Of a DNA stretch of 64,000 bases, positions 1-19,147 are shown piece after piece (within the stretch, counting starts at the first letter, position 1; every line of letters begins with the position of its first letter). Both the position numbers and the translations under genes were made by a program. The notes beneath the pieces were generated by a model. It did no database searches and was not told the origin of the DNA. It saw only the letters and a list, made by a program, of their open reading frames with translations. Location: the NCBI RefSeq assembly GCF_018143015.1, contig NC_054744.1:4647059-4711058 (forward strand), read 5' to 3'. This DNA is from Lytechinus variegatus (taxonomy: Eukaryota > Echinodermata > Echinoidea > Temnopleuroida > Toxopneustidae).

Positions 1-449
1 GATCAATTTAGAAAACATATCAGAATTCTGCAGGCAATAATTACAAATCAACTCAAAGATGAATAGAAAAAAATTATGGAAAAGAACATATATCATATCT
101 ATAGCTTTTCACGCAGACCTTAATTTTTCCTAGAAGCACTGAGTATCACAAAGCCTAAAATATGTCTCAAATTATCTATAATCACAATTCCACTAAAGCA
201 TTTCATATTGTGAAACTTCGTCACTTCATTAACCTTGACCACTTGAGTGAATACTTTAAAAAAATCTGAGCTGCAATGACCTATTTTCACCTGTGAAAAT
301 ACGGTATGAATTAATTTCTGAAAAAAAATTCCACCTGATAAACATAGTTAGTGCTGCTTCAAAAATGACTAGTAAAGTGACTGCATGTAGACACAATCTC
401 AGTTTTATTCCAAATACTTAAACATACGTTACATGAATCTCTCCAAGGC
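1..449. other. No gene seen
   Basis: AT-rich single-copy-looking sequence. No splice-bounded exon or repeat family recognised. Confidence 0.5.
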
Positions 450-722
450 ATAATAATAATAGCTGGATTTATATAGTGCTTTTTGCCCGAGGTTACAAAG
501 AGCTTGCTATCATTAACCCCGCTTTAGCTCAAGGTACCATCACCGGCGCTCGGTGCATTCAAGATATTAATCCAGTCGGGTACCCATTCACCTCACCTGG
601 GTCTAGTGCAGCACAGTGTGGATAAATTTCTTGCTGAAGGAAAACATGCCATGGCTAGGATTCAGACCCACGACCCTCTGGTTGAAAGGCGAGAGTCAGA
701 ACGACTAGAACACGATGCACCC
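450..722 (-). repeat. tRNA-derived SINE, reverse orientation
   Basis: Read on the minus strand it begins with a tRNA-like head (A-box-like TCTAGTCGTTCTGAC, B-box-like GGTCGTGGGTCTGAATCC). It continues through a body shared with the copies at 34.0 and 38.5 kb (GGGTACCCATTCACC... and AAGCACTATATAAATCCAG in either strand) and ends in a short (TAT)n tail at the 450 side. Confidence 0.75.
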
Positions 723-2330
723 ACTATATCATGATCATGATTTTTTTTCTCCCTGTGTATTTTCATCCACATGAACAATATCAAATACAGCACACATCAA
801 GAACAGGTATTTTAAATGTATTTTAAATGAGACATTTGTAACGTTAACCAGTCTCTTTGATATCATAGCTAGACCTAGACTAATTCTGGCCTTGGGATGT
901 ACTGGTTCTTTCCTAATTCCAAATATATGCCACACATTTACATTGAATTCAAAATCTTTCATAAAAAAATTAATGGAAATAATTCAAATGTTGTTAAACA
1001 TCAGTTACCATCTGAATTGATTGAAGGGAAAATTGGCTCCCAGTCTAATGAATCTATGGCAATGCCTGTGTGTATAAATTGGCCGTGTTCTTCAAGATGA
1101 TACCCCAGGTTATCATTAAAAGCAGCCACTTCTTGTTTGGCGTATTATCCTGAGTTTGCGCAGTGCCCCTTGCCTGTGCGTGCATGCATGTATCTACACG
1201 ATTCTAATAAAGGAAGACAGGCAACGGCCACTATTTACACCTGCGATTCATAGACATGTATACACTTAAAATTCGAGTTGAAATAGCAATAATATTGAAT
1301 TTCAGGCATTTCATGTAACAGTCACACAATGCAGCCCTTTCTCATCAAAATCCCTGAATTGTGTGTAAAGTGAATGGGTGTGCAGACATTGGGCATCATA
1401 TCGGAAAATGACTGGCCAAGACTTTTTTTTTGCAGGAATATCACATACTTTGCTCAAATTGTCATCGAAATTTTGGCACACTTACTCTCAAGAGCATAAG
1501 GAACAATATCAAGTGAAAATTTTGTGGAATTTTGATGAAATTCATTTTTAATGTCAAGTTCAAATTTTTAGGTGCAAAGACACGGGAAACCCTTCGTACT
1601 CTGTGACCACTACTACAATGACCTAATTAACATTCACTTTAAACGAGAGGAATGCTTCACACTCTACTGACATGTGTACAAGGTTTATAGTTGATTGTCG
1701 ATTGATCTTTAAGTCAATTCCAATGTACTTCATGACCTCTGTGACCCGTCACCTTTGACCTTATATCCTTTAAATGTCAGAAAATGATTTCAGGATATAG
1801 CCACAATGCAATAATGCATGCACAAATTTTGCATTTGATTGTCAATTGATTTTAAAGACAGAATGAATCTCATTGGCAAGCCTTCCCGCTGTTTAGTGTT
1901 TTGGGTCTGTGTGGAAAGACTACTGATGAGCTGCAAATTAAAAAAAGGGGGAAGTTCACCTTTACGATAAATTGGTTTCAATATAGGCAGAAAAAAGAGA
2001 AAAATATAATGTAAAGGCTTGATGAAAATCTTATGTATCAAAGAATCGTTTAAATCGTTTGTAAACGCTGTGACATAGTTAACTATGGAGAGAATACTAA
2101 ATGCTAGTTATTATTATTAAAGTTCAATTTCGTGACATCCCAGATGTGCAGCTATCATTTGATATAAATTCCCCCAAAATGAAATTTTCTTTTAAAATAT
2201 ATTACGGTGACTTTTCTTGTGTGGTGGCTACACCATCGGACACATTATTTGATAACCCCTTCTATAAGAAAAATATTTTAAATCACCATGTTCCAGGAAT
2301 TTATGGAATTTATTCCACATGAAATACAGG
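723..2330. other. Intergenic, no gene seen
   Basis: AT-rich, with short open frames only. A fragment near 1936-2000 (gggggaagttcacctttac...) resembles one end of the GGGGAAGTTCACC palindromic MITE family seen intact at 52.6 kb. Confidence 0.4.
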
Positions 2331-2335
2331 GGAGC

Positions 2336-2445
2336 AGCTTGCAAATGACGTCAATTACGTATTATGTTTTATGTATTTTGTATTATGTATTATGTTTTGA
2401 ATGGAAATGAAATAAAAGAATTGAATTGAATTACTAACTGGACAT
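2336..2445 (+). repeat. 3' tail of a retroposon (GAATT)n
   Basis: The segment ends ...gaaatgaaataaaagaattgaattgaatta: a polyadenylation-like AATAAA followed by tandem GAATT units, typical of LINE/SINE 3' tails. The mirror-image tails at 4575 and 21228 have the same pentamer. Confidence 0.5.
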
Positions 2446-2449
2446 TCAT

Positions 2450-3360
2450 AACTCTTATTCTTTGATGGATTTTCATTAAAACCTTCATAAAGATTTTTCT
2501 CCAAAGTTTTCTTTTATCATTAAAAAACCCCCTCATCTTTCCACTATGGTGCACTTCCAAAGCAGCAGGGTCACCTTTTACATGTACATCTCAATTCTAA
2601 TCTGCAACCAATGTGACAATGATGAAAACAGTAACAAAAACAACATATTTAACCCAAGGTTGCCATCCATGGTACAGTACATGCAGAAACCAATCAGGAG
2701 CCGTCTTTCATGGCGGCTCAACTCAAATATGTTAACAACATTTGGATAATGTGGAGCAGGAGAGCCAATCATTTTGATTGGTCAATTGTGGTACAGAGCA
2801 ATGAATACCCTGCCGATGAGACTGATACCAAAGGCTCTCAGCAGACAGCCTGCGAGTATGTAGTCTTTTCCAGTAGTGTTTGTTTACTCCTATGCAATGG
2901 AAAAAAAAGTTATTTTCATGGAACCTTGGCAAAAGGCTTAAGGCTTTTTCCTACAGTTCCCAAGTTTGATGGGGAGATGCATTGAGACTCCTGTTATGCA
3001 TACCGTTTGAGGTAGCTTCACGTGCAAACTTGCTCACAGTAATACCCGACCCACCCAACAGATTTCCAAAGAGCTATCTATCTTGGCATTGGCACCGTTT
3101 GCCTACAATGAGGGTAATAATGACTGAATCTACCTTCTGTAAATTCATGCCTGGACTGGATGAATTCTAGTATCTTATACTCTAGGTAGTGAATCCTACT
3201 CGCGGAACGATACCATTCCGAGTCTCTCCCGTAGGATAAAAAGTCTTCAAACCATCGATAGCAAAGCAACCATTACTTTTGAGTCGAGTTCCTCTTGGAC
3301 AGTAGTAATGCCCGCATACAATCAGTCAAGTCCTCTACACACCGCCCTCTAGAGTTCCAT
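2450..3360 (-). other. Probable PRRC1 3' untranslated/downstream region
   Basis: No coding potential of note follows the PRRC1 stop codon. It presumably contains the 3' UTR, but I saw no convincing AATAAA on the minus strand close to the stop, so the transcript end is undetermined. Confidence 0.35.
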
Positions 3361-9089
<5,729 letters not shown>

Positions 9090-9113
9090 AGTGACAACAC
9101 AATAGTATTACTA

Positions 9114-10445
9114 CCTGACATGGCAATAAGAATGAAGAAAATGAGCCCATGGATAGTCAGATCTCAGATGGTGAAAAGAAAGACCCCGCCCATCCACTTT
9201 GTCTTAATTATACAGGTTTGGTACATCATCATGCGAATCTTCTGCTTGAGAAAGATCGAGATGGTCTTCCATCCCAAATTTCTAATATAATAAACTAAAT
9301 GATTTTCAGAACTCATTTCATAGTAAACTGTACATACAGTAGGTAGGCCTACTATGTCAAATTTATTTCCTTTGAAACATTCATTTTCATTGAATGGCTG
9401 ACGGGAAATTCACAGTACTTGAAAAGTTCAATCCCTTTGTAAATGGATGTGGAGCCAATGTAGTTCAGCGGAACCAAAATACAGACTGAAGCTTTTGGTC
9501 TAATAAAGTTTGGATAAACCAGGAAAGTGGGAGTCCATTGTAGTTGAGTGACAGCCGAAGCAAGACACCGTTTTTGTTCTTTCAAGTTTACTTTGTCCCG
9601 TTTTTGTGCATTTCAGGACAAAACAGATAAAAATCTCTATTTTGGTTCAGTTAATTCTTTTTAAATATGTTTCTGAAATAAAGACAAAAATCGATGAGTG
9701 CTGTTTGTGGGATTTTTGCATTGTTAACCCCTTGCTGATGGCTGCAGGATTGCTTTCCGTGTACCGTACGAGGAGAAATTAAAAAGAAAATTAAAATGTT
9801 AAAAAACTCCTCAAAACAGACGGCTGCCAGCTGTCTTACTAGGCCTAATGTATATCTAACTGGTTTGAATCTATTAAAGTTGATTATCTAACGTTAGACT
9901 AACAGTAACATTCATGACATTTTCTTTCTGCAATATATTTTTTTCTATTCTAACCTTCGTTTTTTGTTTTAACTTAAGGCAGCTTCACAAAAATAAAAAT
10001 AACATTTTCACCAATCTTTGCAATGTTGAATTGCAACGTCCATTCTTAAAGGAGTATGAAACATTGGGAACATGTTAGCTTGAGAGTAAACAGAAATTCA
10101 AAGAATGAAAGAAACAAACTACATTAATTGACACTGTCAATTATTGTTAAAGTTAAGTTAGACTGATGTCCTAACACCAATCTCTACGTGTGGTAACATG
10201 CATTAATACGATTATTTCTTTTCATTTATTTTCTAGCTAACTTACATGCATATGTAGCAAAAATTCAAAATAAGCATGGTAGAAATGAGTGAAAATTATG
10301 AAAAAAATTATCTGAAAAGACAAATGTATACCGAAACGTAACACGTAAAAGTCCAAAATCCAAGAACTTCACTTGTCGTTGTCCTACGCAGAAAGTTTGT
10401 GACGTCAAGAATTGGATTGCCACGTTATCCGATCCGATCCTCAGG
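9114..10445 (-). promoter_or_regulatory. PRRC1 5' flank with candidate CCAAT/CRE promoter
   Basis: Reading the minus strand, a CCAAT box (plus-strand attgg at 10411-10415) is followed three bases later by a perfect CRE, TGACGTCA (10400-10407). About 70 bases downstream is a possible donor (GTATAC, about 10331) that could splice to the acceptor near 9115. A promoter with a non-coding first exon is inferred; no transcript data support it. Confidence 0.35.
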
Positions 10446-11387
10446 TACCGGTTATACCTTTGGGGGAGGGGGGGGGGGGTTATATGAGGCTACCCCAAAA
10501 CCCCAAAGTAGCACTAGCAGGCCCGGATGAAGGGCATGGAAAATAGACCAAAAAAAAACAGCTGAAGACCTATGAAAAAAAGTAAAAAAAAAAAAGGAAA
10601 AGAAAAGAAAAAAGAAAAAGCTATAGGGATATCAGGGGAAAAAATTGCAAGTGTACTCCGATGTAGATGAAGAGTATTTCTATTCCAGATTCTATTTCGA
10701 ACATGGATTCATATCTTTATAAATTATGTATTTATAGATGAATGTTCGATCGGATCAATTAAGGCCTACGAATATAGTGGAAATTAAAAGAAGAACAAAC
10801 AAAGAACTGTGCATAATTCGTGTATTACAGGCGCAGATCAAGGAAGGGGGGGGGGGGGCTGGAGGTGTTCGCCCCCGCCCCGTAGCGTAGGATTTAACAA
10901 AAAACAGGGGGATCGACAATTTGACAATCGACAGCTACACCCGGAGAATTCAAGAACAGAGTAAATAAATTGTCTAATATGCCCATCAAAATGACAAAGA
11001 ACAACTAGGAAGTCATTGTCGAAAATTGGTGAGCCGGAATACTAAATTATCAGAGCTGACGAAACATTGCGGCAAATATCATTTGTCCACAATCAAGGAC
11101 TATATTAAACTGCTGTTTGAGCTAATTGTCGACAAAGACTTATTTGTTGTTCTTTAATTCATGACGGGCATTTGACAATACTTTAACTCTGTTTATTAAT
11201 CCTCCATACGTTGCTGAGTAAAAATCTTACCATGCTCATAAGTTCTTGTCGGCCTATATGTAATGATTCATCATTGTAGCATATAATAATATGTAATATA
11301 TATATATATATATGTATATGATAAATTTGTATAGCGCAACCACTATAAAAATATACTCTACTGCGCTTTGGTTACTCCTACTCAGTG

Positions 11388-11998
11388 CTTAAAGGTCAAG
11401 TCCACCTCAGAAAAAAGTTGATTTGAATCAATAGAGAAAAATTAGACAAATTGCACAATGCTGAAAATTTCATCAAAATCGGATGTAAAATAAGAAAGTT
11501 ATGACATTTCAAAGTTTCGCTTATTTTTAACAAAATAGTTATGTGAACGAGCCAGTTATATCCAAATGAGAGAGTTGATGATGTCACTCACTCACTATTT
11601 CTTTTGTTTTTTATAGTTTGAATTATACAATATTTCAATTTTTACTAATTTGACGACTAGGACTTCCTTGCCTGAAGCACAAAATGTTAAAATAATGTAA
11701 TTCCACGTGTTTAGGGAGGGAGTAAACTTCATTTCACATGAAAATGACGAGAAAATAAAAATACTTCATATTTCATTTAATAAAATACAAAAGAAATAGT
11801 GAGTGATGTCATCAGTTCCTCATTTGCATACCGACCGAGATGTGCATATGACTGTTTTGTGAAATGAAGCGAAACTTTAAAATGCCATAACTTTCTTATT
11901 TTACATCCGATTTTTATGAAATTTTCAGTGTTATTCTTGTTGAATTTTTCTCTTTTTATTCAAATCAAGTTCTTGTTGGGTTGGACTTTTCCTTTAAA
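11388..11998. mobile_element. Palindromic MITE, AAAGGTCAAGTCCACC family, copy 1
   Basis: Left end aaaggtcaagtccacctcag and right end ttggacttttccttta are inverted. The halves mirror each other through gaaaatttcatcaaaatcgg / ccgatttttatgaaattttc and actcactcactatttctttt / aaaagaaatagtgagtgatg. Other copies are at 35289-35889 and 45829-46376. Non-coding. Confidence 0.8.
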
Positions 11999-12427
11999 CA
12001 GATGGGTCTTCAATAATGCTTTGAAAGAAGAAACAGAAAGGGTCATTCTAACGCTAAGGGGCATTAATTATAGTAATTTGATGCGTCTTTTTGTATACGG
12101 TATCGACCAACAGCGATTGATGTTTTCTGAAGTAACAATTTCGTCAGTATTTTAATCACTTTAATTGTTACCATTTGTATATTCATGTTATAGTATTGGC
12201 TTACTTTTTAAAACCAAAATTGAATCGTCTGTTATGCCACACTGAAATCAATGCACATATTTTTTTTTATCTGATGCATAGCCTTCTTTCGGTTTTCTAT
12301 ATCATGTTCCGCTTCTCTCTAGAAGTTAAATAAAACGATTGGTTATGAAGAACTGTTTATCTTTTTATTATTATGAAAATTAAATAAATAAACGAAATGT
12401 ATAAGTCAACTGCCTGTGTTTTGCAAC

Positions 12428-12498
12428 TGGACTGCAGTCAATGCATAGCTCAGTTATCAAACTTTGATAACTTAGCCATGCGCTGACTGCAGTTCCAC
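12428..12498. repeat. Short foldback element
   Basis: Two 33-35-base arms, ggactgcagtcaatgcatag... and ...catgcgctgactgcagttcc, meet at a nearly loopless centre (tatcaaactttgata). Predicted to form a strong hairpin; resembles a very small MITE. Confidence 0.6.
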
Positions 12499-12719
12499 TA
12501 TTTTCGCTTAGCAACGTACGGAGGATTTAGGAGCATTAAATAAAATAATAAGGGTGAGGTTTATATACAAGTTTTCGATATATTGAATCTTCTTTGGATT
12601 CATCTACAAATATATACATGTATATATGTTGTTATATAAAATGATATAGGTTTCCCAATTTTCTTTAAGCATTAATGAAATACAAGACAATGACGCCGAC
12701 AAAATATCCGTGCCCGGAG

Positions 12720-12842
12720 TTCTCTTCAATGCCCCCATCCCTATTTCATTATCTCTTCTCCCCTACTCCCCAATCTCTCCCCCTCCCTCTCGCTATCTTA
12801 CACCCCCCCTCTCTCTCTCTCTCTTACCCTCTCCTTCTCCTA
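12720..12842. repeat. Polypyrimidine tract
   Basis: Almost continuous C/T on the plus strand, including (CT)n near 12810-12825. Low complexity, no gene. Confidence 0.6.
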
Positions 12843-13375
12843 TCTGTTGAATATTCCCGCCAAAAATGATGACAGAGAATATTTGGAATGTCCTAGTCGA
12901 AAAAGGTGAACTGTAAAAGCAGTTTCGTGCTAGGTTTTGGAGCTGATAAAATTACAAAACATGTCGTATGTCCATATAGTCAATTAGGAGTGAACGGCTG
13001 TTTTGTTTTACTAATTATTTAAACTTAATGGATGTTTTTGTCATGAAGGGCATTTAAATACATTTTTAATGTTTTTTTTTTAAATCCTCCGTACGTACGT
13101 CGTTGTGCAAAAACTCTCTAGTGTCATTCTCATTTTTACCATTTTTTTCGTGCTCATTGATTTCAAAGTAATAATCGCGACCATTATTGTCGGATCTCAT
13201 GATTTTTTTTTTTTTTTTTTTGGGGGGGGGGCTTTAATTCAAGCCGCCCCTTCAAATCAGGAAACACGGCCTTTATTTCTCCTTATGAAGAAGGGGGATT
13301 GGGAAATTTATGTGCCCCCCCCTCATGTAATGCTTGATCCGCCAAGGATGACCAATCACATGTTTGCTTGTAGCC

Positions 13376-13642
13376 TTATTGTTTAGCTCGCTGCCTCAAC
13401 GATGGAACGATCGTTCCGTTGTAGAGGCAGATCCAAACAATACCCGAGTATGCATTTATCCTAAAGCCATTGCTGCTAGGTCGGATATGCATCACCAACT
13501 CAAGATTGCGATTGTGGCATTCCACAAACCATGTCACATTTCCCAAATACTGTAGCTTCAGTGGGTAATTTAGCCCAATTACAGACTGACTGCAAGCGAT
13601 AATGCTGTGCAATATGCCAAGTTCTATCTTAATATATGACAT
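13376..13642 (-). other. Unassigned open frame (about 88 codons)
   Basis: Open on the minus strand from an ATG to a stop, in a stretch with more balanced composition than its flanks. It contains NVTWFVECHNRNLELVMHI. No splice partner or family was recognised, so I do not call it a gene. Confidence 0.15.
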
Positions 13643-13649
13643 TCCTTTG

Positions 13650-16100
13650 TGGGTCTTCTTGTCGATGGTGGACGCAGAAGAAATTAGAAGAATTATGTTA
13701 GACTAGATACACATTCCTAACCTACTATATAGTTGCATTTCAGTCATCGTTGTATCAATTGGCGCCAACTTAATATCAAACGTGAATGTCACAAAATTCA
13801 TGCGCCATGATCGATCACTTTTTCATCCGAGGATTCTTGAATGCAAAGCAAATCCAACAAAAACCAAAGCTACCTAAACGGGATTACAATTCGTATTTCA
13901 GGATTTTTTTTCGGGGCAGTTGGCGACTCTTCCTACATTGGAATATTGAAGGAGAGAACTTAGAGAGACAGAGGCAATTCACAGACTGTTTTCATGAGAC
14001 TAATCGAGACTAATCCAAACCTCATGGGGGTTTGTTGATGGGTCTCGACTGACTGATCCAGTCCTTCAGTTCTTCATTTATCAATTTATGAACTTAATAA
14101 TTTTGTGAATATCGGCGGACGGAGACACGTTTGAAGAACAGTGGAGACAGATTTTTTTCCTGGATCCTAGGGAAAATTTTGAGGAACATGAATGCATGAC
14201 GACGCTATCAAGGAGAGGACAGATGATAAAGACGAGACTGAACAAACGCTGCTGTATGAGTGAGTCCCTTTACCCGAGGAACAATACCGCAATATAACGA
14301 TCTCAATGAAACTTTGGAATTTATGGAAATTGGTTTAGGCTATGTTTTAGTGCCAGTATTCGTAGTGTAAGTTAATTAGCCCCCTAACCTTGTTCATTGA
14401 ATGAGTGTGTAGAATAGGCGCCTGACCGAAGCGTATCCTAAAGCCTTTTCCATAAAGTTTTATGTGTCATATCTAGAATATTGCTGTGTTGTCACCCACG
14501 GGTAATCAAATTCATTTTCAAATTTTGTTCTTGTATGAATGATTATTGTATGCCGAAAGCTTTACAACTTTTTTGACAAATAAAAAAGGTTGTAAGGCTT
14601 TCTTCCCCGACGAATCGTTAAGACTTCGCGGACCTTCTACAAGCAGGGGTGAGGCCCCAGGAGGGGGCAGGGGGCTTCATCTCTTTTTTTTGGTAATAAG
14701 GGGGGGGGGGACAAACAGAGAAAAGGGAAAGAATTCTAAGAGAGTGGTGGGGTCATTAAACTCTATATGACCTATAAGATATGCTTTACCCCACGCCAAG
14801 ATGTTGGCACGTGAAACTTGCGTAAAAAGCGATACTCGATAATTCGGGCGTAAATCGATTTCGCAACTGAACGACATTGGCATCACGTTTGCCCTTGTCG
14901 AAATATCCGTTTACAAGGTGAGATATACAGTATATTGTATTGATTTTTGTCACTTGTAATTTTGCAGAATATTTTTATCATGATTACATTGATCCTTTTC
15001 TGTATTGCTTTACTATCCTATTCAGTCATCATAGTGTGGTTTGGCGTGCTCTCATATTTTATAGAGTTTATAAGCCCATGGAGAATTAATCTGAATTGAT
15101 GCAATAGGCCTAATCCTCACCGAGCCAAATGTGGATGTGACTGGATGGTTCATGAAATAAGCTAATGTCTATCAGGGGTATAAGGAGTAGTCTTTGAAGT
15201 TTCTGTGGAAACCGACAACAGTTAAGAATAAGTACAGTAATACCCCATTTGAAGCATCGGTCACTGTTTGTTCATCTCTTGTTCAACTAGACTCCGTCTT
15301 GTTCCACCACAACCCCGCTCCGGGGAAATTTAAAAAGGTCAAAAGTGTTTAAAAACTCCAAAAACCGTATTTCAGCTGTCTACACGAACTTAGATCTAGA
15401 CATAGTTGCAATGAGTGTTATTTTAAGGATCGTTGATTTTAGATAGGAAAGGGGAGAGGGCCATAGATGCATTCAAGGAAAATAAATGATAACAATCATA
15501 AACTAGATGGTACAAACATAGGCCTAACTTCAAACAGAAGAAGAGTTTAACATGGCCATAAGCAGACATTTTTTTTCCGGGAAGGGGGCGGGGGGACGCG
15601 TAAACTTTTTTGAGGAAACTCGAAAGCGTTTTCCAATGTGAAAATAAAAGATTTTGTACAAACGTAGGGGAAATTTGGTGGATCTTTGAGCAAGGTCTTC
15701 AAATTTTTGGAGGGGGGGGGGCAACTGACCCACCTCGGGAAAATTAGGCCATAAAAATAAAAAAGGTCTGTATTGTGATGCTGATGATAATAATGATAAT
15801 TGTCAAATTAAAGACCCAATACACTGTGTTTTACGTTCTAGATCTAGTGCATAATTGGGTGTATCAAAATTAAATGTTATTATCTGAACCAATCTATTTT
15901 TAACATTGTTTTTTGTGTGTTTATGATTTAGGTATGGGATGCCTAAACTATCTACACAGCAGTAGCGAGCCGCAATTTGGACGGAAAATACATCACTCAT
16001 GGCTTTAGTCGACCCGAGGAAACCTCGTGAACATTAACAAAAGTGTGTGAGGTAATTTACCGGTTGAAAAATATTGTATTATACAACTCCCAAGAATGTT
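13650..16100. other. Intergenic, poly-G repeat debris
   Basis: No gene seen. Contains fragments of the poly-G inverted-repeat family at 14640-14712 and 15575-15725 (runs of 8-10 G next to gggggcgggg/aggccccaggaggggg). Otherwise unremarkable AT-rich sequence. Confidence 0.4.
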
Positions 16101-16111
16101 CTGTAATCTGA

Positions 16112-17470
16112 TTGGTCCAAATCGGATCACATGATATTCATCGTATAGAGCAAAAAGTTTCCTTTCATATTCTACTATTTCCGTCACCATTCTTAGAGCA
16201 AAAGGTCTCCTTCTATATACCACAATTTTCGTCAACATTCTTAAAGCATCAGGTCTTCTTGCATATACCATTATTTTCATCACCCTTCTTAGAGCAACAA
16301 GTATCCTTCATATACCATTATTTTCGTCACCCTTCTTAGAGCAACACGTCTCCTTTCATATATCATTAGTATCGTCACCCTTCTTATGGCAACAAATCTC
16401 CTTCCACATACCACTATTTTCGTCACCATTCTTAAAGCATCAAATCTTCTTGCATATAACATTATTTTCGTCACCCTTCTTAGAGCAACGAATCTCCTTA
16501 CACATACCACGATTTTCGTGACCATTCTTAGAGAAACAAGTCTCCTTCATATACCACTATTTTCGTCACCATTTTTAGAGCAACAAACGTCCTTCAATAT
16601 AGCAATTTTTCGTCACCATTCTTAGAGCAACAAGTTCCCCTTCATATACCACTATTTTCGTCACCCTTCTTACAGCGACAAGTCTTCTTTTATATACCAC
16701 TATTTTTGTCATCCTTCTTAGAGCAGCAAGTCTCATTTTATATACCACTATTTTCGTCACCTTTTTTAGAGCAACAAGCGTCCTTCAATATAGCCTTTTT
16801 TGTCACCATTCTTAGAGCAACAACTCCCCTTCATATACCACTATTTTCGTCACGCTTTTTAGAGCAACAAGTCTCCTTACATATTGCTATTTTCGCCATC
16901 CTTCTTTTAGCAACAAGTCTCCTTTTATATTGCTATTTTCGTCACGCTTTTTAGAGCAACAACCCCCCTTCATATACCACTATTTTTAGAGCAACAAGTC
17001 TCCTTAGATATTGCTATTTTCGCCATCCTTCTTTTAGCAACAAGTCTCCTTTTATATTGCTATTTTCGTCACCATTCTTAGATCATCAAGTCTTCTTGCA
17101 TATACCACTATTTTCGTCACCCTTCTTAGAGAAACAAGTCTCCTTTCATATAGTACTATTTCTGTCACCCTTCTTAGCGCAACAAGTATCATTTTATATG
17201 CCACTGTTTTTGCTAATCTTTCCGGGCAACAAGTCTCCTTCCATTATATCATTCCTCTATTATGGAGCAATAAGTCGCCTTGTATTTATCAGAGAGCAGC
17301 TCTCCATCAGTATGCTACTCCTCGTCAAGGAAACAAGTCACATTTTCATCTACCAATATTTCCCTACCCTTCTAACATAGAGCAACAAGTCACGCTTAAC
17401 CTATCTCTACTCTCACCACCCTTTGATAGTAGAGCACCGAGGCACCTTTCATCCAACACTGTTTTCGTCA
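16112..17470. repeat. Minisatellite, about 47-bp unit, about 1.35 kb
   Basis: Tandem degenerate copies built on TTCGTCACCCTTCTTAGAGC, then AACAAGTCTCCTTCATATAC, then CACTATT. Units vary at a few positions (ACCATTCTTAGAGC, GCATCAAGTCTTCTTGCATA). An internal higher-order duplication repeats a segment from about 16866-16945 at about 16991-17070, 125 bases apart. The array stays open in several frames because the unit lacks stops; this is not evidence of a protein. Confidence 0.92.
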
Positions 17471-18044
17471 CACGTTTATCATTATGATCATAGTGAAACA
17501 GGTCACCTTCTGTTGGTTACTCTAATCGTCAACATCGTTCTATCAGAAAAAAAGCTCTCAGCCAATTTAAATCACATCAACAAGGATACAAATCACAGAG
17601 GAACAGGATAAGAAATTTGCTCTGGTGTGAAAACATAATTCATGCGAATGATTAAATTGTATATCACTGTTCTCGACTAGAAACATTATGAACATTTTAA
17701 TGAAAATCATAATATTTTTTAGGCTGAAAAAAGGCTCCTGGTTATACCTCGCTCTAATATATCCGTGGTATCGATGCCTAAAAAGTTTGTTAACCCTTGG
17801 CAGTACAGACACAACAAAGTCAGATACATAATAGGGTAAAAAGATTTCCCTTTGTCTATCAAAGTTTGCTCACCCTGATACGACTTATCCTCCTTGGAAA
17901 TTAATCATATGAACATTGACGAAATTTGGCGTTCTCCCAAATTAAGTTGATTTGTGTGGGCAATAGTGTAATAAAATAATGGGCTCTATCATGTCTTATA
18001 ATTATGTCAAGTGCGGTATTGCTGGTTTTAGTTTGACCTTTTTC

Positions 18045-18345
18045 TACGAATATAGATTTAAAAATAAGAATAATGAACAGAGGAATAAGGAAAAGAAAAT
18101 GAAGAAAAATAAGGAGAAGGAATATAGAACAAAGAAGAAATATAGGGTAGAAGGAGGGAGGAGCAGTATAAAGAGTAGCATAAGAAAAAGAAAATAGGAA
18201 GGGGGAATCAGAAAAGCTTTCAAATGAAAAAGAAGAGAATGGATAGAAAAAGGAGAAAGATGGGAAAGAGAAAAAGGAGAAAAGGGGAAAGATGATGAAT
18301 AAGAAAATGAGAAGGATGGGAGATGCATAAAAGAAAACAAATATC
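18045..18345. repeat. Purine-rich strand-asymmetric tract
   Basis: About 300 bases are almost purely A/G on the plus strand (aaggaaaagaaaatgaagaa, aaaaaggagaaagatggg and similar). No tandem unit; a candidate for triplex/H-DNA formation. Confidence 0.75.
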
Positions 18346-19147
18346 TATGATAAAGCTATATGGAAAAATAATCTCAAGATGAATTGTAATCTAACACACG
18401 GTCAACATAAAATTAAAAATCATACACAGAAGCTTATAATAACATAATGCATGAATGGCAACCAAATAAATCAGAGCTTTATCATAAACGTTGTAGTTTA
18501 TCATGCAGGCCTTTGTTTATATTAACAAAACCATATTACAAATACATACACTGACATTATAAATACGCTTATGGGCGTCAGCGCAGATGATTATCCTTTG
18601 TTCATGGGGGGGGGTCTATTGCTGCGTTCCCAAACACAAAAACAATCCTTCGCGTGGACTCCCAATGATTGCACTATACGGCACATTAACTCCGTGAGCA
18701 TATATACAAGCAATATTAAATCAAGATGAACGAAATAATAACCATGTAGGCCAATTTTCTTTACATCATTACATAATATTGTCATAAAATATATGATAGT
18801 GAATGCTTGTGGCTCGCGACTTTCTGAGCAGGATCAATATTTTATCTGAGTTATTACTTTTACAGAATAGCAAAGTATCATATCCTTATGAAAATCCATA
18901 TGATTCAATAAAAGAGTCGATTAAGCATTTTGATAATCATGATAATATATATATATATAATAGTAATAATAATGGTGATGTCTTATTAAGCGCATTCATT
19001 GTCTGATGACGCTCATCATGCTAGCCCAGCAAAATTTTCCTTTTCATATTTACAGAAAAATACTAACATACATGTAAACAAATTCTACAAATAGATCTTA
19101 AAGTACTTAATACAAAGGGTACCAAAATACAGTTTTGCATCACTCAC

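Noticed and set aside
16005-17380. Series of overlapping open frames in both directions
   Set aside because: Translations of the ~47-bp minisatellite unit.
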